A stretch of 64,000 bases of DNA from an uncultured Dysosmobacter sp. (GTDB lineage Bacteria > Bacillota > Clostridia > Oscillospirales > Oscillospiraceae). The position numbers and the translations under genes are program-made. Positions within the stretch are counted from its first letter, which is position 1, and the number at the start of each line of letters is the position of its first letter. Positions 51,781 through 60,735 of the stretch are shown here, piece by piece. The DNA lies in assembly GCA_934565855.1 (NCBI GenBank), contig CAKTIO010000001.1, forward strand, positions 124,001-188,000. The letters are read 5' to 3'. Below the pieces are notes generated by a model. The model was not told where the DNA came from and made no database searches. It saw nothing but the letters and a program-made list of their open reading frames with translations.

Positions 51781-51945
51781 AGGGTCACGCTCCTTTTCGT
51801 TCTGAAAATCAGTATATTCCCCTTGGGAAAGCTCTGTCAACGACATTTCACAAAAAAGCCCTTTTCTCAGGCAATTCCGATCGTCTCCGCACCTCTCCTC
51901 GGCAAAGAAAAAGCGGAGCATTCCACTGGAATGCCCCGCCCTGCG

Positions 51946-52779
51946 TCAGGAATTCTCCAGCACCGCCTGGTACAGCTCGTTTCTGGAAAGTCCGGTGTGT
52001 TCGGCAACCTCCCGCACTGCCTCCTTCATCCGGACGCCCTCTGCCTTTCTTCTCTGCACCAAAGCTACGCCCTCCTCCAGCGTTACAGCTGTCTCCTCCT
52101 GCGGCTCCGCGCCTGCCACCACCAGCACATACTCGCCCTTGGGCAGGTTTTCCCGGTAATATTCCACCGCTTCTCCCAGTGTACAGCGCATGGTCTGCTC
52201 ATGCAGCTTGGTCATCTCCCGGCACAGCGCCACCCTCCGGTCCGCGCCAAAGGCTTCCGCCAAATCGTCTAATGTGGTACGCAGCTTGTGGGGCGCTTCA
52301 TGAAAGATCATGGTCCGTTCCTCCTTTTGCAGGGATTCCAGCCGCTCCTTCCGGTTTTTGCGGTTGACAGTCAGAAAGCCCTCAAAGGTAAACCGACCGG
52401 TGGGTAGTCCGGATACCGCCAGCGCGTTCACTGCGGCACAGCATCCCGGAATAGAGTAAACCTCTACCCCGTTTTCCGCGCACAGCCGGACCAGATCCTC
52501 GCCCGGATCTGAGACCGCCGGAGTCCCCGCGTCCGTCACCAGCGCACAGCTCTCGCCGGAGAGCAGGCGGCTCAGAATGGACTGCCCCGCCGTGATATGA
52601 TTGTGTTCATGATAACTCACCAGCGGCTTGTGAATGTCAAAGTGGTTCATCAGCTTCATGGATACCCGGGTATCCTCCGCGGCAACGAAGTCCACCGATT
52701 TCATCGTCTCCACTGCCCGGGGAGAAAAATCCCCCAAATTTCCAATGGGCGTTGCCACCAGATACAGCCTTCCGCTCAT
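51946..52779 (-). CDS. rsmI: 16S rRNA 2'-O-ribose C1402 methyltransferase
   Basis: A 277-aa tetrapyrrole-methylase-fold enzyme that methylates C1402 of 16S rRNA. LVATPIGNLGDFSPRAVE, VAAEDTR, VTDAGTPAVSDPG and FHEAPHKL are the family motifs. GGAGG lies 7 nt before the ATG. The start overlaps the stop of trmN6 by 4 nt. The pair trmN6-rsmI is a common arrangement in Firmicutes. Confidence 0.95.
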   Translation of the reverse strand: MSGRLYLVATPIGNLGDFSPRAVETMKSVDFVAAEDTRVSMKLMNHFDIHKPLVSYHEHNHITAGQSILSRLLSGESCALVTDAGTPAVSDPGEDLVRLCAENGVEVYSIPGCCAAVNALAVSGLPTGRFTFEGFLTVNRKNRKERLESLQKEERTMIFHEAPHKLRTTLDDLAEAFGADRRVALCREMTKLHEQTMRCTLGEAVEYYRENLPKGEYVLVVAGAEPQEETAVTLEEGVALVQRRKAEGVRMKEAVREVAEHTGLSRNELYQAVLENS

Positions 52780-53510
52780 TTGTATTCCTCCGTATGTTGA
52801 AAGTAAATTCCGGTATTCTGGGCGCTGTCCGCGCCGCTGGACGAAACCAGCAGCAGCGGCGGCTCTACAGCCATTCCCGGCTTTCCGCCCCGCCGTCCCT
52901 CGATCAGTACCAGTGCCGGCGCTTTTCCCGGTTGCTTCTGCACCAGCTGGAGCCGCTTCGGCTCCACACCGGCTTCCCGCATGGTGCAGCACAGGTCTGT
53001 CAGGCGGTCCGTCTTATGGACCATGCAGAAGCTTCCGCCCCACCGCAGCAGCCGCGCGGCAGCCGCACACACATCCCGCAGGGTGCAGTTGGCTTCCTCC
53101 CGCACCAGCCGGCGGGCGGAATCGGGAGAAGCCACGCCCCTTGCCGTATCAAAATACGGCGGATTGCTGACCACCAGGTCAAAGCTTCCCGCCGGAGGAA
53201 GCTGCTCCGGCTGGCAGAGGTCCGCATTTACAATGGAAATCCGGTCCTCCAAACCGTTCTCCGCCACGTTCCGCCGGGCAAAGCGGCATCCACCCTCCCG
53301 GATCTCCACTCCGGTCAGCCGCAGTGTCGGCTCCCGCCGCAGAAGAAGCAGCTCTAAAAATCCCGCTCCGCAGCCCAGATCGCACACGGCGGCGCCTCTC
53401 CGGAGCCGTGGAAAATCAGACAGCAGGTAGGAATCCGTCCCGGGCGGAAACTCTCCCTCTCCATAGCGGAAGGTCCAGTTCGTATTGTCCATATGCTCGC
53501 AATATTCCAT
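52776..53510 (-). CDS. tRNA1(Val) (adenine37-N6)-methyltransferase-like protein
   Basis: A 244-aa SAM methyltransferase of the TrmN6/YfiC/YabB family. VCDLGCGAGFLELLLL is motif I and DLVVSNPPYFDTA is the NPPY motif for N6-adenine methylation of RNA. The ATG at 53510 follows GGGAG; an upstream GTG at 53528 overlaps that site. It is co-transcribed with rsmI. The exact target base has not been shown for Gram-positive relatives. Confidence 0.9.
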   Translation of the reverse strand: MEYCEHMDNTNWTFRYGEGEFPPGTDSYLLSDFPRLRRGAAVCDLGCGAGFLELLLLRREPTLRLTGVEIREGGCRFARRNVAENGLEDRISIVNADLCQPEQLPPAGSFDLVVSNPPYFDTARGVASPDSARRLVREEANCTLRDVCAAAARLLRWGGSFCMVHKTDRLTDLCCTMREAGVEPKRLQLVQKQPGKAPALVLIEGRRGGKPGMAVEPPLLLVSSSGADSAQNTGIYFQHTEEYK

Positions 53511-53584
53511 CTGCCACTTCTCCCACACTGTTTTTTCTGATTATACTGGAAATCCCCTCCTCACGCAAGTAGGTCGCAGAACAT

Positions 53585-53617
53585 AAAGAGACCGCAGGGG
53601 AATCCTGCGGTCTCTTT
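53585..53617 (-). terminator. Terminator after the ferredoxin gene
   Basis: AAAGAGACCGCAGG pairs with CCTGCGGTCTCTTT around 5 nt and is palindromic enough to act both ways. Confidence 0.85.
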
Positions 53618-53647
53618 ATGTATTGTCTGTTTGACTGTTCCGTGAAA

Positions 53648-53821
53648 TTATTCAGCGGGAACGATTGCGCCGTTGGGGCAGGTATCGCTGCAAGAACCGC
53701 AGTCCAGGCAAGCGCCAGCGTCGATGACGTAGGAATCATCACCCTGGCTGATTGCACCAGCGGGGCAGACGTCAGCGCAGGAACCGCAGCTGACACAGCT
53801 AGAAGTAATCTTGTAGGCCAT
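53648..53821 (-). CDS. 2[4Fe-4S] ferredoxin
   Basis: A 57-aa clostridial ferredoxin. Two CxxCxxCxxxCP motifs are present (CVSCGSCADVCP and CLDCGSCSDTCP), each followed by a small-residue GAI turn, so it binds two 4Fe-4S clusters. It is a low-potential electron carrier for fermentation and hydrogen or NADPH metabolism. GGAGGTGC precedes the ATG. It is monocistronic, and a TGTGAA-N4-TTCACA element lies just upstream of its promoter. Confidence 0.95.
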   Translation of the reverse strand: MAYKITSSCVSCGSCADVCPAGAISQGDDSYVIDAGACLDCGSCSDTCPNGAIVPAE

Positions 53822-53854
53822 TGGGAAGCACCTCCATAAGAATTTGTATTTTTG

Positions 53855-53882
53855 ATTGTACCATACTATTTCAAAAATTCAA
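53855..53882 (-). promoter_or_regulatory. Ferredoxin promoter
   Basis: On the minus strand, TTGAAT (53877-53882) and TACAAT (53855-53860), spacing 16 nt. Confidence 0.65.
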
Positions 53883-53886
53883 CCCC

Positions 53887-53906
53887 TATGTGAATTGTTT
53901 CACATA
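53887..53906. promoter_or_regulatory. Rex-like (or CRP-like) operator
   Basis: TATGTGAA-TTGT-TTCACATA is a perfect 8-4-8 palindrome that contains TGTGAA-N4-TTCACA, the Rex consensus core, and equally TGTGA-N6-TCACA, the CRP core. It lies 4 nt upstream of the ferredoxin -35 and also in the clpC upstream region. Confidence 0.6.
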
Positions 53907-54126
53907 ATTTTTTCGTCCAATTTCCCCATATTTACAGTTTCTTCTTGATTTCTTCAAAAAACGGTAAAAGCCTCTTCCGGACTTTGTCATAACAAACCCG
54001 GAAAAGTCCCCGAATTTTTACCACAGCGGCAGAATGTGTTATGAAATATGAAAATGGTGGTAAAAATGAAACTGTCTTCCAAACAGTAATTTCTAAGCTG
54101 GGTCTTGGGAAAGGAGCGGACCGTTT

Positions 54127-56574
54127 ATGAATGACAATAAATTCACCCCCCGGGCTGAGGAGGCGCTGCGGCTCTCGCAGGAAGCCGCGGGAGAGCTGGG
54201 GCATGGATATGTGGGAACAGAGCATTTGCTGCTGGGACTCCTGCGGGAGGAGGATGGCTCCGCCCACACAGTCCTGTGCAATCAGGGCTTGACAGATGAA
54301 ACAGTGACAGAGGTCCTTCGCCGCAGCGTGGGCGTTGGACTTCCCGGCGGCAATCCAGCCCAGGGACTGACTCCCCGCGCCAGACGGGTCATTGAGCTGG
54401 CCGTGGAGGACTCCATCCGCAGCGGCAGTCCTTTTGCCGGAACAGAGCATCTGCTGGTCGGCATTCTGCGGGATGGCAACAATATGGCTGTCCGCATTTT
54501 GCGGGCGGTGGACTGCGAGCCGCGCCGCCTGTACGCCGCGCTGATGCAGACCATGCACCAGCGCCCGCAGAGCGTGGGAGCTGACACGGAACACCGCGGC
54601 GGCACGCCATCCAAGGACGATACCAAGCTCAAAACGCTGCGGGAATTCTCCCGGGACCTGACCGCCGCAGCCCGCAGCGGAAAGCTGGACCCCGTCATCG
54701 GCAGAGAGCAGGAGATCCAGCGGGTAGTGCAGATTCTCTCCCGCCGGACAAAAAACAATCCCTGTCTGATTGGCGAGCCGGGAGTCGGCAAAACCGCCAT
54801 TGCGGAGGGATTGGCACAGAAGATCGTTCTGGGCGATGTTCCGGAGGAGCTGCTGGACAAGCGCATCCTGTCTCTGGACCTGTCCGGCATGGTGGCAGGC
54901 ACCAAATACCGGGGCGAATTTGAGGAACGCATCAAAAAAGCCCTGGATGAGGTCAAAAAAGCCGGAGACATCATCCTCCTGATCGACGAGCTGCATACCA
55001 TTGTGGGTGCAGGCAGCGCAGAGGGCGCCGTGGACGCTGCCAATATCATCAAGCCCGCGCTGGGGCGTGGAGAAATCCGGGTCATCGGCGCCACCACCCA
55101 AAAGGAGTATCGGAAATATATCGAACGGGACGCGGCGCTGGAACGACGCTTTCAGCCGGTGCAGATAGACGAGCCTTCGCCGGAAGCGGCGCTGGAAATT
55201 TTAAAGGGGCTGCGCCCCAAATATGAACAGCACCACCGGCTGCAGCTGACCGATGAAGCTCTGGAAGCCGCCGTTCAGCTGTCCCGCCGTTATATTCACG
55301 ACCGGTTTCTGCCGGATAAGGCCATTGACCTGATGGATGAAGCGGCATCCCGCGTCCGGATGGGTGTACCGGAGGTCTCTCCAGAGCTGAAATGTCTGGA
55401 GGTGAAGCTCCTCGCCCTGCAGCAAGACAAGGAGGACGCCGTAGCAGTGCAGGATTTTGAAAAAGCCGCACAGCTGCGGGATGTGGAGCAGGATTACCGC
55501 CAGCAGGTCCAGCAGGAGCAGGAAAAGCGCCGCAGCACCTCCTGCCGTCCTGTACTGGCAGAGGACATCGCCGCCGTGGCTGCGGAGTGGACCGGCATTC
55601 CCGTCACCCGGCTGACCGAGGATGAGAGCAGCCGCCTGCTGCACATGGAGGACCTTCTGCACCGCCGGGTCATTGGGCAGCAGGAAGCAGTCCACGCCGT
55701 GGCGCGCGCCATCCGCCGCGGACGCGTGGGGCTGAAGGACCCTCGCCGCCCCATTGGTAGCTTTCTCTTTTTAGGTCCCACCGGCGTGGGAAAAACCGAG
55801 CTGTGCCGGGCGCTGGCGGAGGTCATGTTCGGCAGCGGAGACGCCATGATCCGGCTGGACATGTCCGAATACATGGAGCGGCACAGCGTCTCCCGGCTGA
55901 TTGGTTCCCCTCCCGGATATGTGGGGCATGAGGAGGGCGGTCAGCTGACGGAAAGGGTCCGCCAGAAGCCCTATGCCGTGGTCCTGTTTGACGAAATTGA
56001 AAAGGCGCACGAGGATGTATGGAACCTCCTGCTGCAAATTCTGGAGGATGGCGCAATCACCGACGCCCAGGGACGGAGCGTGGATTTCAAAAATACCGTC
56101 CTGGTCATGACCTCCAATGTAGGCGCGGCAAGCATCCTTTCCTCCGCTCCCCGGCTGGGCTTTGATGGGCAGGACCTTCCCTCCGGTGAAGAGGGTGCCT
56201 TTGTCCGCACCAGGGATGCGGTCATGCGGGAGCTGCAGCGGACCTTCCGTCCCGAATTTTTGAACCGCATTGACGATATCACCGTTTTTCACCGGCTGAC
56301 ACAGGAGGACATCACCGAGATCGCCCGGCGGATGCTGCATGCCACCGACCTGCGAATGGAGCAGCTGGGCATCCAGTTGGAAACCGAGGACGATGCGCTG
56401 GCAGAGCTGGCGCACATGGGCTACGATCCCAAATACGGCGCACGTCCCCTCCGCCGCGCCATACAGGAACAGGTGGAGGACGCCGTGGCGGAGCAGATTC
56501 TGGAAGGGCTGCTGCATTCCGGCGATACTGCCCGCCTTACGCTGGAGCAAGGACACCTATCCGTTACCAAATAA
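54127..56574 (+). CDS. clpC: AAA+ unfoldase ClpC
   Basis: An 815-aa class I Clp/Hsp100 ATPase that feeds substrates to ClpP or refolds aggregates. The N-domain has two Clp-N repeats ([17 protein letters not shown] and [16 protein letters not shown]). D1 has Walker A GEPGVGKT near residue 217 and [18 protein letters not shown]-like segment ([13 protein letters not shown], about 440-455) marks it as ClpC rather than ClpB. D2 has GPTGVGKTE near 549. There is no adjacent ctsR, mcsA or mcsB, so it is an orphan clpC. AAAGGAG precedes the ATG. Confidence 0.93.
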   Translation: MNDNKFTPRAEEALRLSQEAAGELGHGYVGTEHLLLGLLREEDGSAHTVLCNQGLTDETVTEVLRRSVGVGLPGGNPAQGLTPRARRVIELAVEDSIRSGSPFAGTEHLLVGILRDGNNMAVRILRAVDCEPRRLYAALMQTMHQRPQSVGADTEHRGGTPSKDDTKLKTLREFSRDLTAAARSGKLDPVIGREQEIQRVVQILSRRTKNNPCLIGEPGVGKTAIAEGLAQKIVLGDVPEELLDKRILSLDLSGMVAGTKYRGEFEERIKKALDEVKKAGDIILLIDELHTIVGAGSAEGAVDAANIIKPALGRGEIRVIGATTQKEYRKYIERDAALERRFQPVQIDEPSPEAALEILKGLRPKYEQHHRLQLTDEALEAAVQLSRRYIHDRFLPDKAIDLMDEAASRVRMGVPEVSPELKCLEVKLLALQQDKEDAVAVQDFEKAAQLRDVEQDYRQQVQQEQEKRRSTSCRPVLAEDIAAVAAEWTGIPVTRLTEDESSRLLHMEDLLHRRVIGQQEAVHAVARAIRRGRVGLKDPRRPIGSFLFLGPTGVGKTELCRALAEVMFGSGDAMIRLDMSEYMERHSVSRLIGSPPGYVGHEEGGQLTERVRQKPYAVVLFDEIEKAHEDVWNLLLQILEDGAITDAQGRSVDFKNTVLVMTSNVGAASILSSAPRLGFDGQDLPSGEEGAFVRTRDAVMRELQRTFRPEFLNRIDDITVFHRLTQEDITEIARRMLHATDLRMEQLGIQLETEDDALAELAHMGYDPKYGARPLRRAIQEQVEDAVAEQILEGLLHSGDTARLTLEQGHLSVTK

Positions 56575-56712
56575 CCGCCCCGCCGGAGCAGCTTTTCTCC
56601 GGCGGGTCTCTTTTACATTACATGCAGTTTCCTCAGTCTCTGCCTTGATTTCTCCTCCGTTTTTCTATAAGATGGAATCGTTCGGAAAAATACCATAATA
56701 AGGAGGCACCCC

Positions 56713-58554
56713 ATGCACTTTCAATTCCACTTTGGCGGTTTCCAGCCGGGCGGCGGCTTTTCCAGCGATGGCTCCCAGCCTTTTCAGCAGCCCCGGCAGG
56801 AGAAAAAAAACCGCCGTTCCATTGGAAACGCCTTCACCCGCACGCTGCTGAACACTGCGGTCACACTGGTGTTTGCGCTGGTTTGCTTCTATGTCAAGCT
56901 GCCTGCCCTGAACCTGCACAGTGAGGATTTTTACGTCTTTGTATTTCTCTGCTGTGCGGTATACTGCGTCTGCGCAGTTCTGACCTCCGGATTTCAGGGG
57001 GACGGCATTCGGGGCTATCTGCAATTCACCCGAAAGCAGTGTACCCTGCCCTTTTTAACCGTTGCCGCTATGATCGTTATCATTGCCATTGGTTCTCTGC
57101 TTTCCTGGGTGGTGCTGCGTGCTTCCAGCTACAGCAAGCTGCTGCCGCTGGAAACCGGAGATTTTGTCTCTGAGGTCGAGGAGATCTCCTACGACCAGAT
57201 CCCCATGCTGGACAACGACTCCGCCAAGCGGTTAGGCAGCCGTAAGCTGGGCGAGCTGGCGGACATGGTTTCCCAATTTGAGGTCATGGACGATTACACC
57301 CAGATTAACTATCAGGGGCGTCCCGTCCGCGTTGCTTCCCTGCGCTATGGCGACATCATCAAGTGGTTCAATAACCGCTCTCAGGGACTGCCTGCTTACC
57401 TCATCATCGACATGACTACCCAGAACGTGGAGGTCGTCCGTTTACAGGATGGCATGAAATACACGCCCGCGGAGCATTTCGGACGCAACCTGAACCGCTA
57501 TCTGCGCTTCCACTATCCCACCTACCTGTTTGATGAGCCGGTCTTTGAGATCGATGAGGAGGGTACTCCCTATTGGGTCTGCTCCCGGATCGTTAAGCGC
57601 ATCGGGCTGTTCGGCGGAACCGACATTTCCGGTGCGGTGCTGGTCAACGCCGTTACCGGAGAAAGCACCTACTGTCAGGAGGTCCCCGAATGGGTGGACC
57701 GCGTATATTCCGCCGACATCATCATGGAGCAGTACGACGCTTATGGACAGTACCACAACGGCTTTCTCAACTCCCTGTTCGGGCAGAAGGACGTTACCCT
57801 GACAACGGATGGCTACAACTATCTGGTCATCGGCGATGATGTGTATATGTATACCGGCATCACCTCCATTACCTCCGACGCCTCCAACATCGGCTTTATT
57901 CTCAGCAACCAGCGGACAAAGGAAACCAAGTTCTATTCCATCGCCGGAGCCGAGGAATACTCCGCGATGGACTCCGCTGAGGGACAGGTCCAGCAGATGA
58001 GCTACCGCGCCACCTTCCCCCTGCTGCTGAACATCGCTGACCAGCCTACCTATTTCATGGCGCTGAAGGACGCCGCCGGTCTGGTGAAAATGTACGCTAT
58101 GGTCAATGTTCAGCAGTATCAGATCGTAGCTACGGGGCAGACCGTTGCCGAGTGTGAAAGCAATTACCGGACCATGCTGCGGAACAACCACCTGATCGAC
58201 GAAGACCAGGCAGTGGTGGTCGAGCCAGACCGGGACACTGTCACGGCCCGCGTCACTGAGATCCGCACCGCTGTGATTGATGGAAACAGCCAGTATTTTC
58301 TGCGCCTGCAGGGCAGCGATGTCTACTACCAGATCAGTGCCTCCGCGGACACCAGCGCCGTGATCCTGAATGTGGGTGACCTGGTGGAGGTCACCTACGA
58401 TTCCTCCGCTGCCGGAGAAATTCTCCCCGCTTATCAGCTCCGGATCCGCACTCCCGGCACAAATCATCCGGACACCGCTGCAGCGAAAGACTCTTCCGCG
58501 GATAACAGCACACCGTCTCCGGAAAACGCTACCGGTGAGGACGCCGCCGCATAA
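56713..58554 (+). CDS. Large membrane-anchored protein, unknown
   Basis: A 613-aa protein that I do not recognise. The N-terminal 30 residues are glycine- and glutamine-rich. Three membrane segments follow at about 45-65, 75-95 and 112-136. The remaining roughly 470 residues are soluble-looking, rich in Asp, Tyr and Val, and probably face outside. The end is an acidic Ser/Thr/Ala-rich tail. AAGGAGG precedes the ATG. It is transcribed alone after clpC and is convergent with the NhaC gene. No catalytic motif is evident. Confidence 0.8.
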   Translation: MHFQFHFGGFQPGGGFSSDGSQPFQQPRQEKKNRRSIGNAFTRTLLNTAVTLVFALVCFYVKLPALNLHSEDFYVFVFLCCAVYCVCAVLTSGFQGDGIRGYLQFTRKQCTLPFLTVAAMIVIIAIGSLLSWVVLRASSYSKLLPLETGDFVSEVEEISYDQIPMLDNDSAKRLGSRKLGELADMVSQFEVMDDYTQINYQGRPVRVASLRYGDIIKWFNNRSQGLPAYLIIDMTTQNVEVVRLQDGMKYTPAEHFGRNLNRYLRFHYPTYLFDEPVFEIDEEGTPYWVCSRIVKRIGLFGGTDISGAVLVNAVTGESTYCQEVPEWVDRVYSADIIMEQYDAYGQYHNGFLNSLFGQKDVTLTTDGYNYLVIGDDVYMYTGITSITSDASNIGFILSNQRTKETKFYSIAGAEEYSAMDSAEGQVQQMSYRATFPLLLNIADQPTYFMALKDAAGLVKMYAMVNVQQYQIVATGQTVAECESNYRTMLRNNHLIDEDQAVVVEPDRDTVTARVTEIRTAVIDGNSQYFLRLQGSDVYYQISASADTSAVILNVGDLVEVTYDSSAAGEILPAYQLRIRTPGTNHPDTAAAKDSSADNSTPSPENATGEDAAA

Positions 58555-58617
58555 CTCAGTAATGTCAAAAGAAGCCCCTCTGGATGGAACACCAGAGGGG
58601 CTTCTTCATGTATTCAG

Positions 58618-59934
58618 TCAAAGTGCCTTCACACGCTGTCTTTTTCGCTGGCTCCACTTCCAAAGGAGGTTCCATACCGGAATAAGCCACAGGTAAAACG
58701 CCAACAGAATCGAGCTGTCCGGCGCGCCGACTGCCGTCAGCGGCACCGCAGCAGCGATGCACCACGGAATCAGCGGCGTTACAATGATTACACTGTTTTC
58801 CATATCCGCCGCCAGCTCTTCTCCCTCATACTCCGGGGAGGCACACAGCTGATGGGTCAGCACAACGCTCAGCGTCTGGTTGCACGCCACGGCTCCCGAC
58901 AGCACAGAGGTCAGCAGCAGTCCGCCATAGGGCGTCAGCCTTTTGCTGACCCGGTGTACCCGCTCCTTCATGGCGTTCAGAAAGCCCGTTCCCTCAAAGA
59001 TACCGGCATAGCTGGAGGACAGCGCCACGATCGCCATTGTTTTCAGCATGGAGGTCACACCGCCGCCCTGCAAAATCTCCGCCAGCTGCGGATCAGCGGG
59101 GTGATAGCCCAGCAGCAGGATCCGCAGCAGCTCCAGCGGAGCCACCTTTTGCACCCCCAGCGCAACCGCAGCGCCAATGGCAATGCTGACGCCCATCGTT
59201 CTTCCAACCGGCACCCGCAGCAGCGACAGCAACAGAATGACCGCCGCCGGCAGCGCCGTCCAGATATTCAGCTGAAAATGCTCTGCAAAGATCTGAAGCA
59301 CACTGCCGCCCGTACTGCTGCCCTGGCAGGTAGTGCCAATCCCCCAATATAGCAGGCATGTAATGCAGAACGGAACCAGACTGGTCTTTGCCATCGTGCG
59401 TACATTGCGGAAAATATCCGTTTTTGTCAGCTCGCTCACCAGAATCGCACTGGTAGACATGGGAGAACCACGGTCCCCAAAGTACACACCGGACAGCACC
59501 GCACCGCCGGTATACCACACGGGAATTCCCATGCCGCTGCACAAGGTCCCGCAGATCACCCCCGCCGTTGCCACCGTTCCAAAGGAACTTCCCGTCAAAA
59601 AGGACATCAGTCCGCACAGCAGAAATGTTGTCAGCAGCATCAGCGAGGGAACGCATAAACCGGAGGCATGGTACAGAATCCACGGGATCGTGCCGCAGGC
59701 GCGCCAGGCAGCGGTAATCATGCCGATCAAAATAAATTTTGACACGATATTCTGGACAGTCCGCACCCCGGCAAGGGATAGCCTCCACACCTCCCAGCCA
59801 CTGCGCCTCTTCCAGACGCCATAACCGAAAAACAGGGCATAGCCAAACAAAAGCGCATACAGTACGGAGAGGTTTGCCGCCACACACAGCAGAAGCCCCG
59901 CCGCAAACAACGCCACCAGAACGAACTCTACCAT
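58618..59934 (-). CDS. NhaC-family Na+/H+ antiporter
   Basis: A 438-aa inner-membrane transporter with about 11 membrane segments. FLTGSSFGTVATAGVICG, FGDRGSPMSTSAILVSELT and GAVACNQTLSVVLTHQL fit the NhaC family, whose members exchange Na+ or organic anions for protons. GGGGGAAGAG lies just before the ATG at 59934, 28 nt after the thioesterase stop. It is last of a three-gene unit. Confidence 0.88.
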   Translation of the reverse strand: MVEFVLVALFAAGLLLCVAANLSVLYALLFGYALFFGYGVWKRRSGWEVWRLSLAGVRTVQNIVSKFILIGMITAAWRACGTIPWILYHASGLCVPSLMLLTTFLLCGLMSFLTGSSFGTVATAGVICGTLCSGMGIPVWYTGGAVLSGVYFGDRGSPMSTSAILVSELTKTDIFRNVRTMAKTSLVPFCITCLLYWGIGTTCQGSSTGGSVLQIFAEHFQLNIWTALPAAVILLLSLLRVPVGRTMGVSIAIGAAVALGVQKVAPLELLRILLLGYHPADPQLAEILQGGGVTSMLKTMAIVALSSSYAGIFEGTGFLNAMKERVHRVSKRLTPYGGLLLTSVLSGAVACNQTLSVVLTHQLCASPEYEGEELAADMENSVIIVTPLIPWCIAAAVPLTAVGAPDSSILLAFYLWLIPVWNLLWKWSQRKRQRVKAL

Positions 59935-59962
59935 TTCTCTTCCCCCCAGCGGGCGGCAGCCC

Positions 59963-60715
59963 TCATTCTCCAAACTCACATACGCAGGTAAAGCAGGGGC
60001 CGGACGGTCCCACGCCCTCCATCCAATAGCGCCTGTCCTGCCGGACTCCGAACAGCTTCAGGCAGTCTCCCTGCGTCACTTCCTTGCTGTAATTGATGGA
60101 AAAGGTACGGATGGGCGCTGTCTGCAGCTCCTGCGGAAGCGCGTCCCACACAATGTCCCCATAGTTGCCGCTGAAGAGATGCCCGTTGTGGTCCAGATCC
60201 GAATAGCGGATCTCCCGGGTCCCGATCTCCTGTACCCCCTCTTTGGGCAGGAGCAGCTTCCGGCACTCCGGACAGTCCAGCGTCCGGGAGCTGCTGGTCA
60301 GCTCTTTACCGGTAAATTCCGAGGGGCGCAGGATCCGGCGCTCCACCGGGTCTACCAAGATCCATTCACTTCTTCCCGAAACACATAGGGTCCCGTCCTG
60401 CCGGGTCAGCTGGTAGTTCCGGCGCATATGCGCCGCCTTTACGCCGTCCTCCCAGGTTCCCACGGTCAGCACCTCTCCCACCATCGGCTGAGCATGGACC
60501 TTCATGGATATTCTGGAGAGCAGAAATACCTGCCGCAGCTCAAACAGCCTTTCATAGGTCAAGCCTCTGGCATCATAATCATGTCCGCCCATTGCCGCCA
60601 TGATGCTCAGCAGCGCTCCTGTCCGTGCCCGTCCCTGGGCGTCACAATCCCGGAAAACCAGCTCCTCCTGCCGGAGGAAAACCTCTCCGTCAAACCACTG
60701 CTTCAATCCGTCCAT
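59963..60715 (-). CDS. Acyl-ACP thioesterase
   Basis: A 250-aa double hot-dog thioesterase that releases fatty acids from acyl carrier protein. The N-terminal hot dog has EELVFRDCDAQGRARTGALL, and the second carries YSDLDHNGHLFSGNYGDIVWD with the conserved Asn and His. Chain-length preference cannot be read. GAGGAG lies 8 nt before the ATG at 60715; a GTG at 60724 would overlap it. It lies between the DUF2156-GNAT gene and nhaC. Confidence 0.9.
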   Translation of the reverse strand: MDGLKQWFDGEVFLRQEELVFRDCDAQGRARTGALLSIMAAMGGHDYDARGLTYERLFELRQVFLLSRISMKVHAQPMVGEVLTVGTWEDGVKAAHMRRNYQLTRQDGTLCVSGRSEWILVDPVERRILRPSEFTGKELTSSSRTLDCPECRKLLLPKEGVQEIGTREIRYSDLDHNGHLFSGNYGDIVWDALPQELQTAPIRTFSINYSKEVTQGDCLKLFGVRQDRRYWMEGVGPSGPCFTCVCEFGE

Positions 60716-60735
60716 GTGATCCACTCCTCTGCCTG

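Larger units (their letters stand above)
53822..54126. other. Regulatory region between ferredoxin and clpC
   Basis: A 305-nt AT-rich stretch. Besides the ferredoxin promoter and Rex-like site, it contains a 10-nt inverted repeat (TTTTTACCAC at 54015 with GTGGTAAAAA at 54057) around a possible clpC promoter (TTTACC and TATGAA, 17 nt apart). No CtsR box or CIRCE element is seen, and no small gene. Confidence 0.6.

Noticed and set aside
53416..53796. Minus-strand frame across the ferredoxin gene
   Set aside because: The other frame gives the exact two-cluster ferredoxin pattern with a ribosome site; this one does not.
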